In this document: positions 36,568-47,585 of the stretch, one piece after another
How positions within the stretch are numbered: position 1 is the stretch's first letter
Layout: each line of letters opens with the position of its first letter
DNA from: Daejeonella sp. JGW-45
Lineage (GTDB): Bacteria; Bacteroidota; Bacteroidia; Sphingobacteriales; Sphingobacteriaceae
DNA length: 64,000 nt
Assembly: GCF_029360805.1 (NCBI RefSeq)
Contig: NZ_JARKNC010000008.1
Location: 742,339 to 806,338 of the forward strand
Reading direction: 5' to 3'
The notes under the pieces: model-generated
The model's database searches: none
Told to the model about the DNA's origin: nothing
What the model saw: the letters and a program-made list of their open reading frames with translations, nothing else
Made by a program: the position numbers and the translations under genes

Positions 36568-37950
36568 TCAATCGGTTCTTGCTCCCCTGAAAACAAAATC
36601 GAGGCTCTCAAAGATTGCCCGTTTGGCTTTTTCAAGCTCAATTTTTGAATGGGCCGATGAAACGAACCCTACTTCATAACCCGATGGACCAAGATAAACT
36701 CCCCTGTTAAGCAACTCACGGTGAAAGAGTTTAAATTTATCCATACTAGCCGCATCGATCTCGTCGGCCGAGCTTATTGTTTCCCTTTCAGTAAATGCAA
36801 ACCAGAATATGGAAGCGATCGAGAACACTTTAAACTTATAGTTTCTTGCCGTGGCAAAACGCTGGATCGATTCAGTAAACTCAAGTGTTTTATTATTCAG
36901 GTCCTTATAGAAGCTTGATTTTGATAGTTCAGTCAGCTGCGCAATGCCGGCAGCCATAGCAACCGGATTACCGGAAAGAGTACCCGCCTGGTAAACAGGA
37001 CCATCCGGAGAAATCATTTCCATGATCTCAGCGCTCGATCCGTACATTCCCACCGGCAGGCCACCGCCTATAATTTTGCCGTAAGTAATAATGTCCGGTT
37101 TAACCTCGTAAAAAGCGGCCGCGCCTTCGAAGCCTACCCTGAAACCTGAAATAACCTCATCGAAGATTAGCAGGGATTTATTTTTTGAGCATATCGACCG
37201 CAGAAATTCCAGGAATTCCTTGGTTTGAAGAAGCAGGCCATTATTAGCCGGAACAGGCTCAATAATAACCGCAGCAATTTGTTCGCCGAATTGCTCAAAA
37301 GCCGCCTTTACGGCCTCCTGGTTATTTAAAGGAACAACGATCGTTTCATCCGCAAAAGCTTTTGGAATACCTGCAGACGATGTTTCGCCGAAGGTCACCA
37401 ATCCGGACCCGGCCTTAACCAGGAGTGAATCAGAATGCCCGTGGTAACAGCCCTCAAACTTGATGATCTTATCGCGCCTGGTATAACCTCTCGCCAGCCT
37501 GATAGCCGACATAACTGCTTCAGTTCCTGAACTGGTAAACCTGAGCTTCTGGATATATTTATTATTCTTTAGGATGAGCTCCGCCAGTTGGTTCTCAAGA
37601 GCTGTCGGGGCACCGAAACTCATTCCATTCTGCATCACTTCAACCACCTTCTCACGTACGCCGGCGTGGTTATGTCCCAATATCAGCGGACCCCATGAGG
37701 CGCAGAAGTCAATAAACATATTTCCATCCGCATCCCAAACAAAACAACCATCGCCTTTTTGAATAAAGAGCGGTGTTCCATGTACCGATTTAAATGCCCG
37801 TACCGGGGAATTGACCCCGCCCGGGAAATAACCTTTAGACTTCTCATACAGTTCAGCCGATTTCTCTCTCGAAATATCTGCCTTCCCCGTATAGTTTACC
37901 GGCACTTCTTCTTCTGATCCCGAAAATATTTTTTTTAATGACCCTAACAT
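36568..37950 (-). CDS. hemL: Glutamate-1-semialdehyde 2,1-aminomutase
   Basis: 460 residues. PLP enzyme making 5-aminolevulinate in the C5 pathway. YFPGGVNSPVRAF, the cofactor region FTSSGTEAVMSAIRLARG, and PLP-Lys in ITYGKIIGGGLPVG. About 25 extra N-terminal residues (MLGSLKKIFSGSEEE) precede the conserved part. The sensor kinase begins 1 bp after its stop. Start ATG is 2 bp from a heptamer array. Confidence 0.97.
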   Translation of the reverse strand: MLGSLKKIFSGSEEEVPVNYTGKADISREKSAELYEKSKGYFPGGVNSPVRAFKSVHGTPLFIQKGDGCFVWDADGNMFIDFCASWGPLILGHNHAGVREKVVEVMQNGMSFGAPTALENQLAELILKNNKYIQKLRFTSSGTEAVMSAIRLARGYTRRDKIIKFEGCYHGHSDSLLVKAGSGLVTFGETSSAGIPKAFADETIVVPLNNQEAVKAAFEQFGEQIAAVIIEPVPANNGLLLQTKEFLEFLRSICSKNKSLLIFDEVISGFRVGFEGAAAFYEVKPDIITYGKIIGGGLPVGMYGSSAEIMEMISPDGPVYQAGTLSGNPVAMAAGIAQLTELSKSSFYKDLNNKTLEFTESIQRFATARNYKFKVFSIASIFWFAFTERETISSADEIDAASMDKFKLFHRELLNRGVYLGPSGYEVGFVSSAHSKIELEKAKRAIFESLDFVFRGARTD

Positions 37951-37952
37951 TG

Positions 37953-38128
37953 AGTTGTACGTTATAAGTTGTAGGTTATACGTTGCATATCGTCTAAACC
38001 TACGATATTCTATTTATTCTAATTTGCTTCCCCACCCGTTTTGTGGAAGTCTTTGTTCTTTGCTCTTTATTCTTTATTCTTTGCTCCTCTTGGTTCCTGA
38101 CTCCCGGCTCTTGGCTCCCGGCTCACGG
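37953..38128. repeat. Heptamer arrays filling the hemL-hemB gap
   Basis: Near hemL: AGTTGTA, CGTTATA, AGTTGTA, GGTTATA, CGTTGCA (37953-37987). Near hemB: GTCTTTG, TTCTTTG, CTCTTTA, TTCTTTA, TTCTTTG, CTCCTCT (38049-38090), then CTCCCGG, CTCTTGG, CTCCCGG, CTCACGG (38101-38128). The last word ends on the base before the hemB stop codon. Confidence 0.88.
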
Positions 38129-39097
38129 TCACATCCACCCCTTCTCCAATATCTCCCTCGCATGATACGTGATAATAATATTCGCACCAGCCCTGCTAAA
38201 GGCATACATATTTTCCATGATCACCTTTTGTTCATCGATCCATCCTTTCTGCGCGGCAGCTTTAACCATAGAGTACTCTCCTGATACATTATAACATGCT
38301 ACAGGAAGGTCTGTATTTTCTTTCAGACGGTGAATTATATCCAAATATGCGAGCGCAGGTTTAACCATCAGGATATCGGCGCCTTCTTCTTCATCCAGGA
38401 GCGCCTCGCGCATCGTTTCATTTGCATTCCTGAAATCCATCTGATAAGCCTTCCTGTCGCCCTTACCAGGAGCCGAATCTGCAGCTTCGCGGAAAGGCCC
38501 ATAATAGGCCGAAGCAAATTTAACGCTATAGCTCATGATGGATGTATTTTCCAGGTCATTCTGATCCAGCATGTTACGGATGCCCAGGATGCGGCCGTCC
38601 ATCATATCTGAAGGTGCCACCATATCGGCCCCAGCCTGCGCATGTGTCAGAGCCATTTTTGCCAGCACATCCACGGTTTTATCATTCTGAACATAGTCGT
38701 CATGAATAATGCCACAATGTCCGTGCGTGGTATATGCACAGGTACAAACATCTGTTACGATGAACAGGTCATTTCCGAAAGCTGATTTAAGCTCTCTCAC
38801 TGCATTTGCTACCACCGAATTCCGGTCGTATGCTGAACTCGCATCTTCCGTTTTCTGTTCGCCCACCCCGAAAAGCAACACTTTGTTGATCCCAAGCTTC
38901 AGGGATTTCTCTACATCCTTTACCAGGGCATCTGACGTAAAATGGCTGATCCCAGGCATCGCATCTATCCCATTTACCGTATCCTTCCCGGGAATTACAA
39001 AATAGGGATAAATGAACATATCCTTTGAAAGCCTCGTTTCGGCAACCATCTCACGCACTATAGGCGATTTTCGTAATCTTCTTGGACGTATTAACAT
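38129..39097 (-). CDS. hemB: Delta-aminolevulinic acid dehydratase (porphobilinogen synthase)
   Basis: 322 residues; joins two 5-aminolevulinates to porphobilinogen. The zinc-type metal site is present (DVCTCAYTTHGHCGI, three Cys). Schiff-base lysines lie in ILMVKPALAYLD and YNVSGEYSMVKAA. It starts 3 bp after the hemCD stop. Confidence 0.98.
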   Translation of the reverse strand: MLIRPRRLRKSPIVREMVAETRLSKDMFIYPYFVIPGKDTVNGIDAMPGISHFTSDALVKDVEKSLKLGINKVLLFGVGEQKTEDASSAYDRNSVVANAVRELKSAFGNDLFIVTDVCTCAYTTHGHCGIIHDDYVQNDKTVDVLAKMALTHAQAGADMVAPSDMMDGRILGIRNMLDQNDLENTSIMSYSVKFASAYYGPFREAADSAPGKGDRKAYQMDFRNANETMREALLDEEEGADILMVKPALAYLDIIHRLKENTDLPVACYNVSGEYSMVKAAAQKGWIDEQKVIMENMYAFSRAGANIIITYHAREILEKGWM

Positions 39098-39100
39098 GTC

Positions 39101-40732
39101 TTAATTGCTTCTTCTCGGCTTATAATCTAAAGCAAAAACAGCCTCCGACAGGCCTATTTCATCAGGTGAATAAGGCAGGGTATATTTAACACCCATCTCA
39201 TCGAACTTCTTGCCGGTAGATTTCCCTATACAGATAACCTGCTGGTCAGGCTCAAGCAGGTTATTTACGAAGTATGACTCCACATTCGACGGACTGGTAA
39301 AGATCAGCACATCGGCGAACGACTGCGCAACATCCTCTTCCGGTACTGTTTCATACACAGTGAGTTCAACGATTTTGGTGTCTGCCGACAATGCTTTCTG
39401 AATGGTTCTCAATGAACCTTTGGCGCTTGGAAACAACACATTCGAGCCATTTGCTATTTTGGCAAATTCCTTAGCTATATCTTTGGTATCAATTCCCTCT
39501 TCCTCGCCGTTGAAATCGGCCTTTTTCCCCAGGTAACGCAGAGCGTCTTCCGAGCCTCTCCCCAACACTCCAAATTTCGCCTTTTTAGGAAGCTGGGGAT
39601 TCAGTCTGAAGAAATATTCGATCGCATTCTTACTGCTGAAAAATACCCAGTCTATATTTCGCAAAATATAAGAATCCAGTATATTTATTGACGGATAAGT
39701 CCTTATCAGGGAACGTCCTTCTATCTTAATGTCGTGTTTCTCCAGGGCATTCCTAAGATAACTGCCCTCAGAAAGCTCCCTTGTTATAAATACATGCTTC
39801 GGGAATAGGCGCTCATGGTCGAACTTCGAAACAATTTTCTCAGCAAGGCCTGCTGTAGTCCTGGATTGCAGGAATAAGCGGTCGGGGAACTCATCGCCCT
39901 CATTGGCTTTTGCAGTCCAAACCTGGAACATGTTTCCATCCTTCCGGCAATAACAGCCCAGGGGCATGTGGCAACCGCCATCGAACAGGTTAAGCACCTT
40001 GCGCTCGACAGCTATTTCTTCGGCAACATCCTTTTGATTCAAAGGCTGAAGTTTGTCAAAAAGCTCTTTATCATTTTCGCGGATCTGGATTGCAAGCACC
40101 CCCTGTGCGGGTGCCGGAATAAACTCCATTGGTTCCAGCTCCTCTACGTAAAATTCACTGAGATCTACTCCCAGCCGCTGGACACCAGCTTTGGCGAGCA
40201 TAATTGCATCATAATCCTCATCCCTCAACTTCTGTATCCTTGTAAGCACATTCCCCCTAAGCTCCTCAACCTCCAGGTCAGGGCGTAAAGCCAGTAACTG
40301 GGATCTTCTCCTGTTGGAGGATGTACCAACCATACCTCCAAACTTCACAGATAATTTATGCTGAATATCAACGCAATCTTTCAGGATTACCAATAATTCA
40401 GCGGGGTCTTCACGATGAGAGACAGCTGCAATTGTCAATCCTGTGGGATTAACCGTCGGAAGGTCCTTATGTGAATGAACTGCCAGGTCTATTGTTCCAC
40501 TCAGTAATTCATCCTCGAGTTCCTTTGTGAAAAAACCTTTACCTTCCAGTTTATCAAAGCTCAGATTTAATAATTTGTCGCCCTGGGTCTTGATAATCTT
40601 CAATTCAGATCCCAGGCCTATTTTTGCTAGTTCGTCTTTCACAAAATTAGCTTGCCATAATGCAAGCTCGCTACCTCGTGTTCCTATTATGATGTTAGAA
40701 TTTCCGGTTTTTCCGGGCAAAATATCAGACAT
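39101..40732 (-). CDS. hemC: Fused hydroxymethylbilane synthase / uroporphyrinogen-III synthase
   Basis: 543 residues. HemC domain (1 to ~310): GTRGSELALWQANFV, KDLPT, and the dipyrromethane-cofactor Cys in FDGGCHMPLGCYC. HemD domain (~315 to 543): VFITRELSEGSYLRNAL, DWVFFSSKNAIEYFF and FTSPSNVESYF. HemC polymerises porphobilinogen and HemD closes the ring, so channelling of the unstable linear tetrapyrrole is plausible. The fusion is also known elsewhere in Bacteroidota. Confidence 0.96.
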   Translation of the reverse strand: MSDILPGKTGNSNIIIGTRGSELALWQANFVKDELAKIGLGSELKIIKTQGDKLLNLSFDKLEGKGFFTKELEDELLSGTIDLAVHSHKDLPTVNPTGLTIAAVSHREDPAELLVILKDCVDIQHKLSVKFGGMVGTSSNRRRSQLLALRPDLEVEELRGNVLTRIQKLRDEDYDAIMLAKAGVQRLGVDLSEFYVEELEPMEFIPAPAQGVLAIQIRENDKELFDKLQPLNQKDVAEEIAVERKVLNLFDGGCHMPLGCYCRKDGNMFQVWTAKANEGDEFPDRLFLQSRTTAGLAEKIVSKFDHERLFPKHVFITRELSEGSYLRNALEKHDIKIEGRSLIRTYPSINILDSYILRNIDWVFFSSKNAIEYFFRLNPQLPKKAKFGVLGRGSEDALRYLGKKADFNGEEEGIDTKDIAKEFAKIANGSNVLFPSAKGSLRTIQKALSADTKIVELTVYETVPEEDVAQSFADVLIFTSPSNVESYFVNNLLEPDQQVICIGKSTGKKFDEMGVKYTLPYSPDEIGLSEAVFALDYKPRRSN

Positions 40733-40800
40733 GGCTATTATTGTTGTTCGGCTTTGTTCGAAGGGTAAAATTAACCAAAATGATTTGGATCAATCCGGTA

Positions 40801-42027
40801 TCAGCTATTATTTATCAGGATATCCTTTGCCATTACCATGGGGACGCTAATGTACTTCTTCTCCATATAGTCCATCACCTTGGCCAATATCTCCCGCGAA
40901 TTTTCATCCATGCTTTCTATATCGTCAGCAAAGACACGGGTAAGGGCAGTGTTTTTAATTTCCTTGATTTTTTCAGGAACATCCCGCATAGCTATTTCGA
41001 CTCGCCGCTGCTTAAGAACAGGTTTAAACTCCTCAATGTTTTGATCAATGATACGTTCAGCGAAAATAAGCTCTTCGTAACGCTCCTGAAGGTTGCTGTT
41101 TGCTATTTCCTGCAGGTTATGAACCTCGATAAAGGTCAGCAGGTTTTTTTCCTGAACCGTACAACAGGTGTCATTGGGAACTGCTAAATCTACAACGACC
41201 TTTCTCGAGGTATCTCCATTTAGCAGGGACTGGTAGACCTCATTGGTAATGATGGGCTCTGTAGCGCTCGTACAGGTGATGATCACATCAAAACCTTCTT
41301 TATAGTTTTTAAGCTCTTCTAAGCTAAAGGCCTTCCCACCAAGTTCTTCGGCAAGAACTTCAGCATTTGCAAGGGTACGGTTGAAGATCGCAAAATTCGA
41401 GTATTTATGTTTCTGCAGGTATTTGGAAAGGTTTTTATTGGTTTCACCGGCACCAATGATCAAAACGCGCGCATTCGTACACATTTTCAGCTCGCGAAGT
41501 TTGCGGTAAGCCAATGAAACAACTGAAATAGGTTTGCGGGCAATCCCGGTGTGAGTATAAACTTCTTTGGCGGTTTTTACAACGCGGTTCATAACCAGGC
41601 GAAGGTAATCGCCTGTGAATCCAGCTGCGCGGCAGGTTTCGTAAGCCTTACGGATCTGTGCGAGGATCTCCTTTTCACCAACTACCAGGCTTTCCAGGGA
41701 ACAGGAAATTCGCAAAAGATGGTTCAGAGCTTCAATGTCCTCATAAACCGAAACCTGATTAACAAAATTATCTACCTGCTCTTGTGGGATACAAAGATTA
41801 AGCGTCTGGATAAAATCTTTTACAAAATCATTTGTCAGGCTCTGTTCAGCCGTAAAAACAAATTCAACGCGGTTACACGTACCGATGTAAAATATCTCAG
41901 GAATATCAAAATGCTGCTTTACCCTCTCAAGGCTGCTTTCCAGCGTCTCGTTACAGATCACAAATTTCCCAAGATCTTTGAGATCTATGTGCTTGTGAGT
42001 AAAGGCAATAACTTTTAAAAATTTCAA
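40801..42027 (-). CDS. hemA: Glutamyl-tRNA reductase
   Basis: 408 residues from a TTG at 42027, where the conserved N-terminus (KFLKVIAFTHKHIDL) begins. The open frame also has an ATG at 42084, but that would add a hydrophobic 19-residue extension unusual for this soluble enzyme. Catalytic Cys in YIGTCNRVEFVF, the NADPH site LIIGAGETNKNLSKYL, and a C-terminal dimerisation helix. First step of the C5 route: Glu-tRNA to glutamate-1-semialdehyde. Leads the minus-strand hem cluster. Confidence 0.94.
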   Translation of the reverse strand: MKFLKVIAFTHKHIDLKDLGKFVICNETLESSLERVKQHFDIPEIFYIGTCNRVEFVFTAEQSLTNDFVKDFIQTLNLCIPQEQVDNFVNQVSVYEDIEALNHLLRISCSLESLVVGEKEILAQIRKAYETCRAAGFTGDYLRLVMNRVVKTAKEVYTHTGIARKPISVVSLAYRKLRELKMCTNARVLIIGAGETNKNLSKYLQKHKYSNFAIFNRTLANAEVLAEELGGKAFSLEELKNYKEGFDVIITCTSATEPIITNEVYQSLLNGDTSRKVVVDLAVPNDTCCTVQEKNLLTFIEVHNLQEIANSNLQERYEELIFAERIIDQNIEEFKPVLKQRRVEIAMRDVPEKIKEIKNTALTRVFADDIESMDENSREILAKVMDYMEKKYISVPMVMAKDILINNS

Positions 42028-42099
42028 ATCCAGGTATCCTAAGTAAAAAACCGGCACAAATGTAATCAATAAGGCATTTTGCATGTGTCACCTGTTTGT

Positions 42100-42113
42100 A
42101 AACACGGGTGTTT
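42100..42113 (-). promoter_or_regulatory. Palindrome upstream of hemA (candidate operator)
   Basis: AAACAC-GG-GTGTTT is a perfect inverted repeat between the putative hemA promoter and the coding start. Could be a regulator site controlling haem synthesis; not matched to a known family. Confidence 0.35.
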
Positions 42114-42209
42114 AGACTGATTATAAATAGGTGCGGGTACGCTATACGTCTTCCGGGCAACGCACTAATGAGGGGCTTTAGGTGACGCCAGCTTTAACAC
42201 ACATTTAGT

Positions 42210-42217
42210 CAAACATA
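42210..42217 (-). promoter_or_regulatory. Putative -7 box of the hemA promoter
   Basis: On the minus strand TATGTTTG matches TAnnTTTG. The region where the -33 box should lie is occupied by a heptamer array, and no TTTG is visible there. Start near 42203 is predicted. Confidence 0.35.
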
Positions 42218-42245
42218 GAACGTACCACGTATAACGTACCCCGTT
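42218..42245. repeat. Heptamer array after lspA
   Basis: GAACGTA, CCACGTA, TAACGTA, CCCCGTT in tandem, ending 1 bp before the lspA stop codon. Confidence 0.8.
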
Positions 42246-42246
42246 T

Positions 42247-42747
42247 TTAAGAAGACAGAACAATCTTCTTAAGATAAATATCCATTAAAATCATCCCCGC
42301 TCCTGTCATGATTGATACATCTGCCATATTAAATATTCCGGTTTGAAATAAGCCAAAATTCAGGTGAAGGAAGTCTGTTACGGATCCGAAACGGAAGCGG
42401 TCATAGAGGTTGCCTGCACCTCCCCCGATCACGAAACAAATCCCGGTTATCAAAAGCGTCGACATAGTGCTTTTTTTCATCAACAGGTATAAGCCCCAAA
42501 GCAAAACCGACAAGGGTAAGATATTCAGAATCAAAATTTTAACTAAAGCAGGCATAGTGCTTCCCAGGCTAAGAAACGCACCCCTATTTTCAACTTTAGT
42601 CAGGGTAAGAAAATTATCTACAACGCTGATCGTTTCATAGTAATCGATCTTATTCCTCGCTATATTTTTTGTGACCTGATCGCAGCCGATATTGAGGAGG
42701 ATTGCGACGAGGATAAGACTATTCCGGATTAAGAGTTTAATTTTCAT
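42247..42747 (-). CDS. lspA: Lipoprotein signal peptidase (signal peptidase II)
   Basis: 166 residues from the ATG at 42747. Four membrane helices. Catalytic aspartates in GGGAGNLYDRF and FNMADVSI, and the conserved NRGAFLS. Cleaves prolipoproteins before the lipidated Cys. Its start lies 4 bp from the heptamer array that fills the divergent gap to the hydrolase gene. Confidence 0.96.
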   Translation of the reverse strand: MKIKLLIRNSLILVAILLNIGCDQVTKNIARNKIDYYETISVVDNFLTLTKVENRGAFLSLGSTMPALVKILILNILPLSVLLWGLYLLMKKSTMSTLLITGICFVIGGGAGNLYDRFRFGSVTDFLHLNFGLFQTGIFNMADVSIMTGAGMILMDIYLKKIVLSS

Positions 42748-42751
42748 ATTG

Positions 42752-42838
42752 GAGCTATGACTATGGGCTTCGGGCAATGAGTTGCGGGCTCCTGAGCAAA
42801 CTTACAACCAAAAACTTATAACTTACAACTCAAAACGT
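42752..42838. repeat. Heptamer arrays in the lspA/hydrolase divergent gap
   Basis: GAGCTAT and GGC-type words (GGCTTCG, GGCAATG, AGTTGCG, GGCTCCT) to about 42795, then AACTTAT, AACTTAC, AACTCAA, AACGTAT. The first set resembles the 33231 array, the second the ACGTAAA family. No promoter can be seen apart from them. Confidence 0.75.
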
Positions 42839-42864
42839 ATTACACACAAAAACGTTATTACAGT

Positions 42865-43707
42865 ATGATCATAAATCAAACCTTTACAATCACAGGAGCA
42901 GAAGGTAAACCGATACTGCTAGATCTCACCTACAAAACAGGGAATGAACGCGCGCCAATGGTCGTTTTTGTGCATGGTTTCAAAGGATTCAAGGACTGGG
43001 GAAGCCATAATATGGTAGCGGAGTATTTCGCAGCTCATGGTTTACGCTACCTGAAATTTAACTTTTCGCATAACGGCACCACCCCGGAAAATCCAACGGA
43101 ATTTGGAGACCTGGGTGCTTTTGGAGATAATACATTTTCAAAGGAATTCGAAGATCTCGACAAAGTGCTCACGTTTGCGAAGAGCGGTACTCAATTTCCC
43201 GCGCCGGTGTCGCTTAGCCTTATCGGGCATAGCCGCGGCGGCGGAACGGCCATAGTCCAGGCAGCCCGCGACCAACGCATCGACAAACTGATCACCTGGG
43301 CGTCAATTGCAAGATTTAACAGCCTCTGGAATCCTGAAGATGAAGACGAATGGCGTAAAAAGGGTGTGATCTACAACTTCAACACCCGCACGAAGCAATA
43401 CACACCCCTAAAGATAGACCTGCTGCACGACCTTGAAAGACATGCGAGATCCTACGATATCCTGGCTGCCGCTGAAAAAATAAATATACCCTGGCTCATC
43501 ATCCATGGCGATGAGGATATTAACGTAAACCTTGACCAGGCAAAAGAACTGGAAAAACGCTCAAAAGGTGCGGAACTTTTTGTGGTTACCCACGCTAATC
43601 ATGTATTCGGATCTGAACATCCATACACCAAAGATGATCTGCCGCTGGAATTGCAATTGGTTTGCGAAAAGAGTATTGAGTTTATCAATGGTGGCGGGGC
43701 GGTATAG
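42865..43707 (+). CDS. Alpha/beta hydrolase
   Basis: 280 residues. Oxyanion region VVFVHGFKGFKDWG, nucleophile Ser in LIGHSRGGGTA, late Asp in IHGDEDINVNL and His in THANHVFG give a complete Ser-Asp-His triad. Likely a soluble esterase or peptidase-like enzyme; substrate unknown. It converges on ispG. Confidence 0.88.
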   Translation: MIINQTFTITGAEGKPILLDLTYKTGNERAPMVVFVHGFKGFKDWGSHNMVAEYFAAHGLRYLKFNFSHNGTTPENPTEFGDLGAFGDNTFSKEFEDLDKVLTFAKSGTQFPAPVSLSLIGHSRGGGTAIVQAARDQRIDKLITWASIARFNSLWNPEDEDEWRKKGVIYNFNTRTKQYTPLKIDLLHDLERHARSYDILAAAEKINIPWLIIHGDEDINVNLDQAKELEKRSKGAELFVVTHANHVFGSEHPYTKDDLPLELQLVCEKSIEFINGGGAV

Positions 43708-43737
43708 GTTCTTCCCCGACTAAACGGGGGACGAGTC

Positions 43738-45753
43738 TCAGATCAACTCTTGTTCCACCCAATTTCCGTCCTCCTTAATGATTCCAATCAGTTCATCCAG
43801 TGCATTTTCCGTGTTCACATTTTTCTTGACTACTTCCTTGCCGCGGTATAACGTAATCTTGCCTGGCCCGGTACCCACGTAGCCGTAATCAGCATCTGCC
43901 ATTTCTCCCGGTCCGTTCACTATGCATCCCATAATGCCTATCTTCAAACCCTTGAGATGATCTGTGCGGCTGCGTATCATCTGAGTAGTGATCTGCAGGT
44001 CAAAGAGCGTCCTGCCGCAGCTCGGGCAGGAGATATACTCTGTCTTAGATATCCTTGAGCGCGTAGCTTGTAATATCCCGAAAGACGTGGTGAGTATTGT
44101 TTTCACCGGTATTCCCGGGGCATCCAGCCAGATACCATCGCCAAAACCATCGAGCATTAATCCGCCGATATCTGTTGCCGCGTAAAGCTGGAATTTATCA
44201 ACTTCGGAAACCAAGTCATCTGTCAGTAAGCCATAAGATCTTTTTATGATCACCGGGACCTCTATTCCCATCTCAAGGAAGCTAAAAAATGCTCCCCTCT
44301 GATCCTGCAAACCGCAAACTTCATCGGTCGTCAACACAAAAACCAGGGTATTATCCAGGGGTACTTTATCGAAAAGCTCTGTACCTATGTCTGACTTAGA
44401 GATCGAAACCAGGTTCAATGAAAGGTCTTTCTCGCCGGCCTCCACATATTCCGGCAAAGTGAACAGCGGGTGGCAATTACTTTTATCCGCCAGCTTCTTC
44501 CAGGTGGCATAATTGTAAAGCTGCTTCAGATTGCCCGGAAAACTGAATGAAGGAAGCTCATCAGCCAGGTATACGAAATCTGTCGACTGTTCCCCCATGT
44601 TATACTTATCCAATACAGGAGAATATATATAACCTACATCGCTTAATATAGCCGGGTCTTTCAGGTTTTTATCAGACAGGTCTATAATCACGCGGGGTAC
44701 CTGGTGGCCGCCGATGAATGTGTTGAGTTCTGTGGTTATACGCTTTTGGTATTCATACGGAGAGTGGGAATGACGACTATCAGTTGGCTGTTGTAGGGTT
44801 GCCAGGCTGGAGGGGCCAGGCTCAGGATTGGTAACTGACAATTGTCGAAGCTTATACCGCTCTGCCAACGCTAACGCCACAGGTGCTTCGGCCTCCGGTT
44901 CTTCTGTTAAAGAAACCCGGATGGTGTCACCAAGGCCGTCTTCGAGCAAAGCCCCTATCCCAACTGCAGATTTGATCCGGCCGTCCTCGCCGTCGCCGGC
45001 TTCAGTTACACCCAGATGCAGTGGATAGTTCATACCCTCCCTGACCATGGTTTCAACAAGTAAGCGATAGGCCTGGACCATCACCTGCGGGTTACTCGAT
45101 TTCATGGAGATCACCAGGTTATAATAGTTCAGATCCTCGCACATACGCATGAACTCCATGGCCGACTCAACCATGCCCTGCGGCGTATCGCCATAATGAC
45201 TCATGATCCTGTCGGACAAGGAACCGTGATTCGTACCGATGCGCATCGCAGTACCGTACTCCTTGCAAACTTTAACCAGGGGAGTAAACTTCTGGTAGAT
45301 CCTGTCCAGCTCAGCCTGATATTCAGACTGTGTATATTCAAAATTCTCAAACTTCTTTTTGTCGGCGTAGTTACCCGGATTGATCCTCACCTTTTCTACG
45401 ATCCGTGCCGCTTCCTCTGCCGCATTGGGCGTAAAATGTATGTCTGCGATAAGTGGAACGCTGTAGCCGCGCCGCACCAGCTCCTTCTTTATAAAACCCA
45501 GGTTCTTAGCCTCCTTGATACTCGGCGCAGTAATACGAACATATTCACAACCCGCCTCAACCATCCTGATCGACTGCTCAACCGTTCCAATCGTATCCAT
45601 CGTATCCGTAGTGGTCATACTTTGGATACGGATGGGATTAGTACCACCCATGGCAATCTCCCCGATCTTCACCTCGCGGGTAAGGAAACGGGAGTAGGTA
45701 GACTGGGAGTTACAGTAGATACCGGGAAGAGATGTTATAATTGGATTGTTCAT
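43738..45753 (-). CDS. ispG: 4-hydroxy-3-methylbut-2-en-1-yl diphosphate synthase (large form)
   Basis: 671 residues against ~370 in E. coli, with an extra domain in the middle (~300-560), the form seen in Bacteroidota, Chlamydiae and plants. Reductive ring opening of MEcPP to HMBPP in the MEP isoprenoid pathway. [4Fe-4S] cysteines at about 576, 579 (SCPSCG) and 610 (MGCIVNGPGEM). The N-terminal TIM barrel shows IRIQSMTTTDTMDT and RITAPSIKEA. Confidence 0.97.
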   Translation of the reverse strand: MNNPIITSLPGIYCNSQSTYSRFLTREVKIGEIAMGGTNPIRIQSMTTTDTMDTIGTVEQSIRMVEAGCEYVRITAPSIKEAKNLGFIKKELVRRGYSVPLIADIHFTPNAAEEAARIVEKVRINPGNYADKKKFENFEYTQSEYQAELDRIYQKFTPLVKVCKEYGTAMRIGTNHGSLSDRIMSHYGDTPQGMVESAMEFMRMCEDLNYYNLVISMKSSNPQVMVQAYRLLVETMVREGMNYPLHLGVTEAGDGEDGRIKSAVGIGALLEDGLGDTIRVSLTEEPEAEAPVALALAERYKLRQLSVTNPEPGPSSLATLQQPTDSRHSHSPYEYQKRITTELNTFIGGHQVPRVIIDLSDKNLKDPAILSDVGYIYSPVLDKYNMGEQSTDFVYLADELPSFSFPGNLKQLYNYATWKKLADKSNCHPLFTLPEYVEAGEKDLSLNLVSISKSDIGTELFDKVPLDNTLVFVLTTDEVCGLQDQRGAFFSFLEMGIEVPVIIKRSYGLLTDDLVSEVDKFQLYAATDIGGLMLDGFGDGIWLDAPGIPVKTILTTSFGILQATRSRISKTEYISCPSCGRTLFDLQITTQMIRSRTDHLKGLKIGIMGCIVNGPGEMADADYGYVGTGPGKITLYRGKEVVKKNVNTENALDELIGIIKEDGNWVEQELI

Positions 45754-47361
<1,608 letters not shown>

Positions 47362-47363
47362 AA

Positions 47364-47420
47364 GGATCGGAGGTCCGAGGTCGGATGGATTTCCGGCAAC
47401 GGATTTCCGGCGCTTCACTC
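47364..47420. repeat. Heptamer array after gdhA
   Basis: GGATCGG, AGGTCCG, AGGTCGG, ATGGATT, then GGATTTCCGGC repeated after 14 bp (two heptamers). It begins 2 bp after the gdhA stop. Confidence 0.7.
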
Positions 47421-47585
47421 TGATTTACCTTGAAGTGGCGACCTCCGTGCTCTCTGCGTTATATATCACCAGGTACGTGGGCGTCCCGCTTCTTTACAAT
47501 CGCCTTACCATCAAAATTTTTTCCCTGATCCAATATTGGCTACCTTTAGAATTTGCATCGAATTGCATTCCTAAATAGGTACGTC

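Noticed and set aside
42028-42084. Hydrophobic N-terminal extension of HemA (possible membrane anchor)
   Set aside because: Conserved HemA sequence begins at the TTG at 42027 and a membrane anchor is not known for this enzyme; left as a minor alternative.
43708-43737. CCCCG-ACTAAA-CGGGG as a terminator between hydrolase and ispG
   Set aside because: Only 5 bp of stem and no T-run; too weak to call.
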